DNA from: Phallus indusiatus
Taxonomy: Eukaryota > Basidiomycota > Agaricomycetes > Phallales > Phallaceae
Assembly: GCA_027605045.1 (NCBI GenBank)
Contig: JAQFWX010000003.1
Coordinates: 1,364,001-1,428,000, forward strand
Length of the DNA: 64,000 nucleotides
Direction: 5' to 3'
Shown: piece after piece, positions 11,965-22,848 of the stretch
Layout of the letters: every line of letters starts with the position of its first letter
Position numbering within the stretch: position 1 is the first letter of the stretch
Notes under the pieces: model-generated
The model's input: the letters and a program-made list of their open reading frames with translations, nothing else
Told to the model about the DNA's origin: nothing
The model's database searches: none
Position numbers and translations under genes: made by a program

Positions 11965-14687
11965 ATGAGTTCCAGCACTACTCTATCTTTACCCTCACCC
12001 CACGAAGACTGGGCGGACACGGACTTTGATATCCCAGAAGACGTTCCTCTACATACCCAATCCGACGCCGAATCCGACAACGAGATAGAAGACTGGGATC
12101 TGGAGCTGAATATTGACAGAACAAGCAAACCAAAACCCCTCCTTTTCTTCCCTCCCCCACAGTCGATTAGTATTCGACCCGCCATCCCGTCCTTAGAATC
12201 TCCGGAAGAGGAAGACGATTGTGACGACGAAGGTGCTTCCACTATCAAACTATCCCATATGCCCACCATTTCGTCGCAGACAACCCCTCAGCAATTGCAT
12301 CAACGACTCGCGGATGACGATATTGAGACTGCATTCGAACTTCCTGCGGATCTGTCTAAACTGTCCCTTCGTCCACTTCATCATCGCCTCTCCAAGACAT
12401 CCCTCGAATGGGGTGACAGAGATCATACCAGCTCCTCAACTTCGTCTGATGCCTATTCGTCTTTTGGATTTGGTCCTAGTGCCTCCCCTTCCTCCAATTC
12501 CACAGCTCCCTCCACGGCGGGCGATTTAGAGACAGATTTAGATGACGACGATGAACAAGGGGACTTAGACGGACTTGTTTTACCAGACGGACTGTTTGAA
12601 TCTGGAAATTGCGGGGTTCGTTTGGCGGAGATTCTCGAGTCAAAAAAGAAGTTATCCCAGGTTGAGGATCGACCAAAACCTGCGCACTTCGAATCCGAAG
12701 AAGACTTCGAGATGGGTCTAGTCATCGATGATGATGTTGAACTTAGTCCTTCTCGTTTACCTAGCAATCGCACACAGTCCGTCAAAGAGAAGAAAGAATT
12801 CAATCGTAGTAAATCTGCTCCACCGCGACCTCCAGTAGCTCCTTTCGACCCTCTTCCCGAGTAGGAACTACCAAGGAACGCTCCAAATCTCCAACATTCC
12901 CTCCATCAGCATCAACTCGTACTCTGCGCCCCCTTGCACTATCTCCAACGATGATTAGTCGGCCTGCACTAACCCGCAAATCAACTTTTCAAGCAATTTC
13001 TAGTGCCATACAATCTATCACGCCATCCTCCTCATCCGGTTCAGGCCCTCTTCGGGCACAAAAGTCTCAATCTGTCCTTAAACAACCATCCCTTCCTCCA
13101 ACTTGATCCGTAAAGGTTCTCTCAGTTCACTTATCGATATCGCTGCAGCTGTGGCAGGACCATCATCAGCATCAATTCAATCCCCTACTACATACGCTGC
13201 GCCGACTCTTTCCTCTCGAGCACGAACTCATAAATCTCAAACAACTCATCGGCAATCCCAGACTCCAGTAATAAGACCATCTACTCCAAATGGTACACCT
13301 GTTGGAATACGACTTACAATGCCCACCAGCTCCAGCCGAGCAAAGATTCGTCCCGCCATTTCCTCAGTATTTGGAAATATGTCTCGGGATAAAGAAGACC
13401 GCACATCTCCAGTACATGCACCCTCCTCGAGGCCATCGTCGATAGCATCAAGCTCGTCTCTGCGATCACATACTACCTCGTCCATCCCTCAACCCGTTGC
13501 ACCGAAGGTCCTACGTCGGCCGAAACGTTCCAGGACTTACGGAGACGGGACGGAGCTGGACGGTATAGAGGACCTTCCTATTGATCGGGAGCGTGAGAAG
13601 CAATATCGTGTTGTCCCCCGTGGGACGGGAGCACCACGATTAGGAACAAGCTCCAAGAAATCTTCTCCCGAGAAAGAAAAAGTTCCTACTTCTGATAAGG
13701 AAAATAAAGGTACGATTAGTCGACGCTCCGCTAAACCCATGGAAGCAGGTATGAATAACATTTGACGCCACTTTTCATGAGTCTTGCTAACGATTCAATG
13801 ATGAAGAGGTGAAATCGACTTCTACGACATCTACTCTTCGACGAAAGGACCGAGCTGACTTCGCGGGTGCTTTGAAATCACCAAACGATCTAACCTTACC
13901 GTCACAAACGCGAAAGGTTTCTCGAAAAAAGCTTCCCTCACAAACCCCTTCTAGTCTACCTTTACCTGTAACACGGCGCAAGCCCACCCTTATTCGCAAT
14001 CTTGGAGGTCATAGTGCACCAAAAGGTAACAGGACTTATTATGATGAGAGTTTGAATTCATGTATATTTACAGTTGTTGGTGACATGAAGTGGAATCCTC
14101 AAACATTACGGTGGGAAGGAAACGAGCATGCGTTGAGAGATTTCGATGCCGCCACATCGTCATCAGCACGACCAGCGTTGATTACACACCTCACTGGATC
14201 ATCAATAGGGTCGCCTGTTGGAGCTGGTTCACTAGCAGCGGCCGGCGCCAGAGTGGTCGGGAACATGATTTTCGATCCAACCCGTATGTGTTGGATATCG
14301 CGTCTCCCGCCAGAAGAAGATGAACCGGACGTGTTTGCCGGGTTAGACGATGATGACGAGTGGGAATCGCGAGGTGGAACAATTCGCGCAACCGCACAAC
14401 CTACGCCAGATGAAACTACGCTTTCACGAGGTGAAACACCAAGCCCACGGAGACCACCGTCGCAAGCACATAACCGAGCGATGTCAGAAAGTGGTTCGGA
14501 ACGCGGTTCACGTCCTGCTTTACATTCTTTACAAGATGTCGATGGCAAATTGCTTAAAAAATGCCGAGACGCCGAAATGCGACATCGTGTAGAAATGAAA
14601 GGCTGGCGACTACCTCCGAACGAGAAAAATGAACCTGATTTAAATTCCCTATTTGAAATCCGAGCCTTGGCGACTCGACAATATTAA
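11965..14687 (+). CDS. BYR4: BYR4/BFA1-type septation and cytokinesis regulator
   Basis: Byr4 (Bfa1 in budding yeast) forms with Cdc16/Bub2 the two-part GAP that restrains the Spg1/Tem1 GTPase at the spindle pole body until mitotic exit. The N-terminus has the acidic EDWADTDFDIPED start typical of the family. The middle is long and low-complexity. The C-terminus has the conserved pairs VGDMKWNPQTLRWEGNE and VGNMIFDPTRMCWISRLP, which are diagnostic. One intron is clear (13749-13806). Two frame breaks interrupt the long first exon: a stop at about 12862, and a stop at about 13106 where KQPSLPP must continue into LIRKGSLSSLID. In each case one added base restores the frame. I treat this as an intact gene with sequence errors rather than a pseudogene. 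Confidence 0.85.
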
Positions 14688-15174
14688 ACCCCCATCCCCT
14701 TTTTTCATTGCCTTATCTCCTTTACCACATCATTCGGCAGGAGTGATTGTGGATGTTTATGCCTGTCACTGATTTGACCATGCATATGTCATTTATTCCC
14801 CCCTTCTCTTTATCTCCCTTTCATCCTCATGTCTGGCTTTCTTCCTCTTCTCCGTCGCTGCTACACTACAACTCCCATTTACCTCACTTCCGTGTCTATA
14901 TTGCACATATTTGTGTTACTCTGGCTTTATTTTCTATTCTTGTGACGACTAATGACCTTTCGGCTTTTTTTGTTTGGTCTATGCAAGTACTTCCACGTTC
15001 TTTTGGTTCTTCCTTTTTTCTATTTTTCCGTTGTCTTCTAGACTGTATTAGTTGAACTTGGAAATAAATTGTATGCTTTTATGCCCACCAAAACAGCGCT
15101 TGAACAACCTGTCTTCGTACACTACCAAAGTGCCCAAATTGAACGACCGCGTGCGGCGGTCTTACAAAACTTGA
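14688..15174. other. Intergenic region
   Basis: This is 3' flank of the BYR4-type gene and promoter of the EED-type gene. It is T/C-rich. An open frame of about 100 codons (14747-15055) is hydrophobic simply because of the T-rich composition, and I do not call it a gene. Confidence 0.5.
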
Positions 15175-17277
15175 ATGTCAAGTGCGGTTGAGATAATCGA
15201 CCTTACGCAAGATATCGATTACATCGACCTAACGCAGTCAAACGACTTTAACGATGAAGAAGAAAATTCGACGAACCAACCAACGTATATACCAGTTGTT
15301 AACGAACATCCGGTCTCACCCTCACCACCAGTCCTCGCCGAACTAGAACCAGAAGAAACCAATGGGAATTGGTACGAAGATTCGAATGCTGAATATCCGT
15401 TTGAATTAGCATTAAAAGGAAAGGTTTGTTCATTTTTTCAAAGCTCAACAGCGTTAGTAGTATCGCTGATATTAAACACGTTAGCCGGAACATTCGACGG
15501 GGTCGGATGTTACATTTACAGAGGCCGCTTTCTTTCCCTGGGACAATACCGTTCCGATAGAAAAACTCTGGAATGATGATCCGTATATTTCTCGCACAGT
15601 AGCTAAAACTATTTGGGAAAAGATAGCGAACAAATGGTCCCACTGTGTTGCGATGTGCGGAGGGCGACTCGTTCGTGTTGTTCAAACTTATCCTTACAAA
15701 AGTCGGGCGGATATAATTCTCCAGATAAAATTACCATTCACGGTGCATACGACTATTTTTGGAATGGAATTTTTGTGCTCATACAGGAATCTTCTAGTCG
15801 CAACACGCTATTGAGCATCTGACGTGGGCCTTGGATCCGTGGACGCTACACCCTCTGCTTATATTCGTTCACTCGAGTGTGCTCCACGTGTTTGACCTGG
15901 AATTAAGTGAATTGCTTGGATGGTTAAAAGGTCATGGCGGAGTACGTCCTATCTCATGTCAAGTTTATACCGTTTCAATTGACAGGTCATCTCATAGAAC
16001 ATCACTTCCATAGGTACAAATATCACTTACCCGCACCTTGTTTACACCACCTCTCGAGATTGTACCGTTCGAGTCTATGATTTCAGGTGGACTTCAGAGA
16101 AATGGAAGCAGTCTCTGAAAAGAAAAGGTGGCAATGAAGATACGCTTGACCCGTTCAAAATTAAGATCCTCAAGGAAGATAGCAAATTGGGAAGATGTGT
16201 TACCCTCTTGACAGGAGGTCGTTCTGGCGGTCATGAGGCAGCTGTACTAGGCGCAGTGAGTCTTTTTCGCGTTAAACAAGTTCAGTGTATGATACTGTTG
16301 CCTCAGAGTTTTCATCCGTCATTGCCTCTTATTGCAACATGTGGGGTTGGTTATATTATCAATAAAATAATTTCGGCAAGTTAGTGACATTTGTTTAGGT
16401 CGATCATGCCATTCGAATATGGTATTTAAGTCCTACACTACTTCAGAAATCGAGGTTTTTAGATCCGTCTACGAGGAAAGTATTTCGCGAAGATAAGCCT
16501 TTATTCAGCAGCACGATTTTGCATGATGGAAGGGTTTTAGCAGTACATTGGTAAATGACTTGCTTAAACAAGAACCGATGCGTGGTTTATTGACGCTGGA
16601 AAGGTTATCAGACGACATCCTCATATCAAACAGTGCACCTCCTTACCAAATCGTTGAAAATGATGGTCAGGAGAAATTCGGCAGAATGGTGGTGTGGAGA
16701 TGGTTATCCATAAGGAGGTTCTTCTCGGCAGAGCAAGACGTACTTCCGGATCCACCGCTGAGAGGTTGTATTTCGGTGAGCTGTTTATCCGCTTAATGTT
16801 CCATGGTTTGTCTAAAAATGAATTAGGACTATCGAGAAAGTTGTAAGTCTATTAACCTCGGATTTCATTTGAACGTCGTTTAAGACTGAAGAATAACTTG
16901 AAGCTTCCCTGAAAATTATCTCGCTAGTCAAATTAGCCAAGGATACAATACGAATTCGTATAAGCCGTAACGGACTTGGCCCTCCATTGCTATTACTTCT
17001 CGATCATAGTCAAATCATTATCGCAAATCCATGTCACCTCCCCACTCGACCAAGGCCCGCGTTCCTTCATCGTGGTGTTTTGCGGCTGAATAGCTGGTTT
17101 GACGGAATACCTGGAGTCGAAGGATGGGTGTTAAATGGTGGTTTAGGAGAAAATTCAGGAAATGAGCATGTGTTGGCATGTGCAATGTCTCCCGATGGCT
17201 TAGTCGTAGCCGGCGTGGGCGGAAATGAAGCTTTGTGGGTCTGGTCACGAAAGAAAACATGTGAATCTCAAGAATAG
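15175..17277 (+). CDS. EED: EED/ESC-type WD40 subunit of Polycomb repressive complex 2
   Basis: EED-type proteins bind trimethylated H3K27 and activate the PRC2 methyltransferase in facultative heterochromatin. Nine exons splice in frame: 15175-15423, 15485-15742, 15798-15941, 15998-16255, 16307-16345, 16399-16550, 16604-16775, 16827-16842 (only 16 bases) and 16904-17277, giving 553 residues. WD-type segments include TSRDCTVRVYDF, GGHEAAVLGA followed by FHPSLPLIATCGVDHAIRIWYL, and WRWLSIRRFF; the GH-to-DHAIRIW arrangement is that of EED/ESC. The N-terminus carries two copies of an IDLTQ motif (IIDLTQD, YIDLTQS) that resemble SUMO-interacting motifs. The family call is from WD pattern plus length; another histone-binding WD40 protein is possible but less likely. 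Confidence 0.8.
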
Positions 17278-17386
17278 ATTTTATTATATCGTATCGTTAT
17301 ATATTACAATCTTGTTTTTTTTTGTTGTATACCATGTAGTATTCGGATAAACCGTGAGACGCGTCCATACCTTTGCGGTCCCGAAA

Positions 17387-18374
17387 ATGGATTTCCCTCC
17401 TCGTTCGGCACATGAAGCAGCGTATGCCAAAGGAAAAGTCGATGCTTATTCTTTCGGAAACGAAGCCGATTTCTCAGTGCTTTCGTATACCTATCCGCTG
17501 AAATTGTTATCTCCCAAACTTCGGTCCACCGGCAGCCTTTCCACGGCGGTTGCCTATATTCTGACTTACGGAGGCGGACTGGTATCTGGCGATTCAATTG
17601 ATCTCGAAGTCAATGTTAACGCGAACACTGCATTGGTTTTTCTCACCCAGGTGAGTAAATTCACTAACAATAAACCTGAGTTGACTGACTGAAGTGTACG
17701 TCTTCGTCATAGGGTTCTACCAAAATCTTCAAAGTGCGACCAAAATTAAATGATAGCTTAGATGCACATAACTCTCCTCCTATTACTCATCAAAAGATGC
17801 ATGTCACCGTTCAAGATGGGGGAATTATTCTCCTGCTGGTTGACCCTGTCACTTGTTTTCGCGAGGCTTCATACATACAGCATCAAGTTTTCACCTCTCT
17901 TCAACAGCTTCACTTGTCGTCTTAGATTGGATTACCGCAGGCCGTGTTTCCCGTGGAGAGGACTGGGATTTCTCTCGATATCAAAGTATCAACGAGGTAT
18001 TCGTTGATGGTCGAAGGCACATCCGAGATGCATTATGCCTAGAAGCAACTCAGGATCATACTACTCCATCCTCCTTACCCCACCGTACTCTAAGAGATCG
18101 CTTAGCACCCTACAGATGCTATGCGACAGTGTTTCTTTTTGGACCTCTGGTGTTGGATTTGGCACAAAATCTGGTCGCGAAGCAAGCACAAATTTCCCAA
18201 CTACAACTCAGAAAGCCACCAGACTTCTTGTGGTCTATCAGTCCTGTCGAAAGTGGTTGGGTCATTCGAGCTGCTGCTGTTGAGACAGAAACAGTTCGCG
18301 AATGGTTGCGAGAAACTCTTTCCAATCTAAGCGTTATTATTGGCAGTCAAGTTTACTCCAAGGCCTTCGTCTGA
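17387..18374 (+). CDS. ureD: Urease accessory protein UreD
   Basis: UreD/UreH scaffolds nickel insertion into urease together with UreF and UreG. The protein begins MDFPPRSAHEAAYAKGK and shows the family segments LTYGGGLVSGDSI, GSTKIFKVRP, DPVTCFREA, LVVLDWITAGRVSRGEDWDF and YRCYATVFLFGPLV. An intron at 17651-17712 is clear. Near 17893 the frame shifts: CFREASYIQHQVFT must continue into LSSTASLVVLDW, which needs one more C in the ACC run. The start ATG at 17387 is 109 bases after the EED stop, so the two genes are tightly tandem. No other urease gene is in the window. Confidence 0.9.
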
Positions 18375-18977
18375 GGTTTCACCCTTTGTTGTAACTCTGT
18401 TCGGAGGTTTGTGGGTGATGAATGTAGGACGATGCCACGAATACGAGAATTCGATTCTGAGAGAAGGTGATGGCTCAGCTTCTCAATATCAAAATCTGCG
18501 CTTTGCTTGCCTTCTCTTATCGCTGATTCCGTCACTGTGTCAATCTCAATCATTTCTCTGAATACCCACATTCTTACCCGTAGAAATTACCAGGAAGTAG
18601 TTTCCCTCCCAATCTTATTGATTCCTATATCTTTCCCTCGAATCGAAAAGAGCATCAATACCAGCACTAATGAATGCTCGCCAGACATAAAGGGCATCTA
18701 TAGAAGATGCGAACTAAGTTTGATAAGAAATACATGTTTTACACATTCTGCTCATGTTATTTACTTTACACAAATAAATTAGTTCGACCATTGGTACACA
18801 TTCTGAGAACCTCTATGCAAAGGATACTAACCAAATGATACGAAATTGCACGCCTTTTTGTTTCATTACGCGATCATCATGCGGTGTTTATGTAGTCTGA
18901 GGTATCACTTAAATAGAGCATGTTTGCATTACCGGATAGGGGTTGTTTAATCGCCAGCTTTTTCTAAAAGAGTTATG
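18375..18977. other. Convergent intergenic region
   Basis: The 3' ends of UreD (plus) and IRC3 (minus) face each other here. I see no convincing open frame or repeat, and it probably consists of 3' UTRs and terminators. Confidence 0.5.
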
Positions 18978-21600
18978 TTATTCCGTTAAAGGACCAACTC
19001 GGACCGTTTCTCGGGCTTGACGAAGGAACTCCTTCCTCTTCGCCTCCGTATCTTTCAGTATCTTTTTGCTTGCCTTTTTGTATCTTGCCTAATGGGCAAT
19101 AAATTAATATCATGGTATAGCTGAGAAACCAACAAGAAATCCCAAAACGAACCTGTGCTCCGTGTTTTAATCGAGTGATAATGTTGGCTGCCTCTCCACG
19201 GGTGAGCTTGTCAATATCAAGCTGAGTCTTGGAGTTTTCTGGCGCATCCTTGGCTCCTAGCCATCGACTTCGAATGAACTCTTTTTGACCATCTGTTGCT
19301 GACATTTTGCGCCATTTGGCTGTACGACGAAGTCTAAAGATTATATACCCCGATTTAGTTAAAAGTCGTCAGCATTCACGCTGAAAGTATTTTACCCCAA
19401 AAGCAAGGTCCCGAACATAACGTGCTCCTTGGCGTAAGTATCGCATCCTCGTATTGCTTCATCCAAACTATTAGCAGTGAGAATTCGACGACTTCTTCGG
19501 AAGATGTTTCGCTTGAAGCCTCCTACAGGAGTAGAATCCTCCACGATCATGGGTGTGTAGTGAGCTTGATATAGGGGTTCTCCTAGAATCATCGTCATTG
19601 ACAGTTCAGACGCTCTGTTTTTCATATCCTACCTCTTTCAACAGAATTGTCCGAGAGTGGTTCTATTCTAATATATCCTCGTCCAAGGCATTCCAAGATA
19701 TAAATCTCGCCGCCACAAGCAACCCAACCAAAACTGCTTAAAGCTGCAACATGAGGGGAACCTGAGGCATCGTGAACGAGAGACTGGAAATCAAGTCAGC
19801 GTATCTCCTCGCCGATTAATAAGTTCAGGCGACTCACAAAGGGGTTATCATAGTCTACATATGTCACAGAAGTTGGTTCTGGGACTTCGCTGATTTCGAA
19901 GCCGACTTTTTCAGCTTGCCTTTCTAAACTTTCTAAAGATTCGTCTTCGACAGCACGTTGAGTATTATCAATACAAGATTTGACAAAACGCAAAATTCAC
20001 TTTTTATCTCCGTGTCCGGGTCCAAACCAAAAAGTGTTGGAACTGAAATGATTCCGGGAATACGTGAGGTGCTGTCGACGAAATCAATAATATGGCAATC
20101 AGTTTTTCCGGTCTCGGGAGAGAGACGCATTCCACGGCCAATCTGTGGGGGGTTAAATGAATTAAGGGGATTGGAGTTTCAGAGTGCATGAGCTGAACTA
20201 CCATTTGGGCGAATACATTCTTGGAACGTGTAGGACGTGCAACCACGACACAGTCAATATTAGGAATGTCAGCGCCTTCAGTTAAAATAGCTATAAAAAA
20301 TGTCAGAAAGGGGTATATACTCCAAAAACTGTTTTGGACGCAACCGCAATTTATAAGTACAGGAAATTCGCCCCGGCGGAAAGCCTCTATCAACGAACGT
20401 CGATCAGCAGACGGCGTTTTTGAATATACGTAACGGGCATCAACACCGACTGAACGGAACTCGTGGGTGAGGTCGCGGACATGCGCTAGATTGACGCAAA
20501 AGACAAGTGTCGACTTTCGGGATGCTGAATGAATGAATGAGATTCTTTATGAATTCATAGTACTTATTTAGGTACAAATTTATCTTACATGCTCTGTCCA
20601 ACCACGAACGTACAACAAGTTCATTAATGGTATCGGTATTAACAATATGAGCAAGACTGGTAGCGTTGAAATCGCCGGTTCGGGTGCTGACAGTGACTCG
20701 AGACAGATCAATTTGGGCCCGAACTGTAGTGAATCGAACATCGCAAAGCCTAAGAGGACTTGGTCAATCCCAAAAATAAGACTAGACTTATAAGCGAACC
20801 ATTGTTCTTTTATCATCTGCAGGAAATCCCGATGGTATACTATCTTCTCAAACACTGCACCTAGAGAGATACCGTCATGACGGCCAAAGGTAGCTGAAAA
20901 CCCAAAGATGGGTATTGATGCGAGGTGTTGTTCGGGAGTAGGAGGAACAACAATTTTCGTTCCGATATATGGATTAAAGTGCCCCAGAATGTGTCGGTAC
21001 CTAAGTGACCGATCAATAAAAACATTGCTCAGCAAACCGTGTTTCGTGCTCACTTACGAAGGCGCAGCAGCGTGATGGGCTTCATCTACGATTATGACTT
21101 TTAAACAATTAGGATCAAATTTTGATATACGAGGCGTCCGAAGCAGTGTCTGATATGTGGCAACAGTGCTTTCATTTGCATTTCGTCAGTAATATATCAC
21201 TGTAGAAAAGTGTACATGCATACATATCCGCGTTTCCAGAAGCCCGATACTTGGTGCCTTGCTCTATTTCTACTGACAATTCGGGAAACATGGTTCTTGC
21301 CTGATTTGCCGCTTGGCGAGCGAGTTCAACACTGTTAACAATAACTAAGGCGCGAGTTGCTGATCCTCTAGGGGGTAAGCAATGCATCAAAGAGACAAAA
21401 ACTGTGGTTTTCCCGGATCCAGTTGGTAGAGAAACACCAATGCGTCTGACGCCTTCTCCAAATGCCTCTAAGCATGCTTGAAGACAGGATTCTTGGTAAG
21501 GGCGAAGTTTAACGGAGTGAGCATTCGTTGTAGTATAATAACATCGTGGATGACGGCAAGATTTCAGGTATTTTCGAAAAAGGGTGTTAGCTCTTTGCAT
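18978..21600 (-). CDS. IRC3: Mitochondrial DEAH-type DNA helicase IRC3
   Basis: Irc3 is a superfamily 2 double-strand DNA translocase that protects mitochondrial DNA by acting on branched molecules. The protein starts with a basic presequence ([17 protein letters not shown]), then [16 protein letters not shown], Walker [10 protein letters not shown], the motif II box [10 protein letters not shown], motif [34 protein letters not shown], and motif VI IGRGMR. At least ten short introns splice without a frame break, including one that joins QW to [15 protein letters not shown]. The lysine-rich C-terminus ends VRVGPLTE at the TAA at 18978. Mitochondrial location is inferred from the presequence and the yeast homologue. 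Confidence 0.9.
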
Positions 21601-21775
21601 GTGTTCTATGATGCAATAAATGCATATGTTGTATGGTGGCTTGACATACTTATTGGCAGTTCATGTTCTTGAAACTTGAAACTTTAAAGTTCGCGCATTA
21701 CCTAATTTCAACACGTGACTTTTGTAATTTGACATTGTATTACATAACTTCTTATTCTTTCAGCTACTAGTCCTT

Positions 21776-22755
21776 TCAGGAAATCTTGGCTTTGGAGAAA
21801 TCCAGTTCAGGATGAGCTTGCTGGAACTTCTTGAGGGTCTTGTGGAAATTGTCGGAAGTTCAGAACAATATAAGAAATAATGATAGATACTATACTCACC
21901 TCCATTTTCTTGAGTTCGTCGGAAGTTGGTTTCCCAAGTTGCTGTAAAAGTATTAGGTGTGAGGGCGACACTAGGAAAGAGAGTGGCATGCCTTCTGTTG
22001 GTTATCGAACTGGTGTTACACAATATATGAGCAATTGGTTTGACGAACGTAGAGAGAGTTGCCTACCATCATCTTTTCAACCATCCCTCTTGAGGAGGTG
22101 TATACATTGATGAATACCTCTACAAGAGAAGAAACTGAGTAGACCCTCTCACCTAGTCTCGCCATCCAAGTCACTTAGTTTGCTATTCTCCGGTACGATT
22201 TTGGTGGTATCGAGTTTCGGATGATGTGTTAGAACATTCTCCCACCACTGCTGCTTGTTGAGCTTATCGAGATAGATATGGACGACCTCCTGATCCTCTT
22301 TTGTAGCCACAGTTAGACACTTCTTGTGACCACCAGACACGACGTCGGCGCACCCAGATTCCATGTGCTATCTCCTACTTTAATTTCCTTGCAGAGTTCA
22401 CCGTCTAATATCGGGTCCTGTCCCTTCAAACCCACTCGCAGTTTGCGTTTCTCAATGACGATGTCCAAATTCTTCGCTCGTGTACCCTTCGGAACCGGGA
22501 CAGCTATAGAGACATCGCCAAGCTCCTGAGTCCATTTATATGGAAGCGCTAGTTGAATGTAAACGTGAATAGAACGTTGCTACGTAAAATACATCAAGGT
22601 CCACTGACCAGCCTGCTCTGCGGCTTCTCTAGCTCTTTCGCCTGCATCAAACGCCTGCAATAATAATGTTTTCTGAAAATGATTATCAATTTCAAGAATA
22701 GCCTTACTTCGCGCTCTGCAGTAGTCATCTTATCGTAAGCATCGGACGAGGACAT
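21776..22755 (-). CDS. nudC: Nuclear movement protein NudC
   Basis: NudC is a CS-domain co-chaperone that stabilises dynein-pathway proteins and is needed for nuclear migration. After a short helical start (MSSSDAYDKMTTAERE) come the CS domain (YKWTQELGDVSIAVPVP, KRKLRVGLKGQDPILDGEL, VVHIYLDKLNKQQWWENV) and the C-terminal family block PENSKLSDLDGETR...GKPTSDELKKME, ending HPELDFSKAKIS. About seven introns are needed. One of them begins with GC: the exon end NQQK is followed by GCATGC... and rejoins at QLGKPTSDEL, which reconstructs the family sequence with no gap. The start codon is 93 bases from the divergent SIZ1 start. Confidence 0.93.
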
Positions 22756-22848
22756 CTTGGACACAGCAATAATAGAAATTCGACCAAGTACTACGTGACG
22801 GAAGCTAAAGTCGTGACTACGCTCAAGCTTTTCACACTTGTCCCGCTC
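22756..22848. promoter_or_regulatory. Compact divergent promoter nudC / SIZ1
   Basis: There are 93 bases between the nudC ATG (minus, 22755) and the inferred SIZ1 ATG (plus, 22849). No TATA box is visible. Shared control is inferred from spacing only. Confidence 0.45.

Noticed and set aside
12840..13120. BYR4-type gene as a true pseudogene
   Set aside because: All conserved blocks are intact, and the same one-base pattern affects several unrelated conserved genes, so sequence error is the simpler explanation.
14099..14548. 149-codon minus-strand open frame opposite the BYR4-type C-terminus
   Set aside because: It is antisense to the conserved GDMK/GNMIFDP coding block and is Ser/Arg-rich only as a complement of that sequence.
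14747..15055. 102-codon plus-strand open frame after the BYR4-type gene
   Set aside because: It is hydrophobic because the DNA is T/C-rich; no start context, no splicing pattern and no family resemblance. Best read as 3' flank.
16987..17277. Separate small gene at the end of the EED-type gene
   Set aside because: It splices in frame from the preceding exons and completes the WD40 protein.
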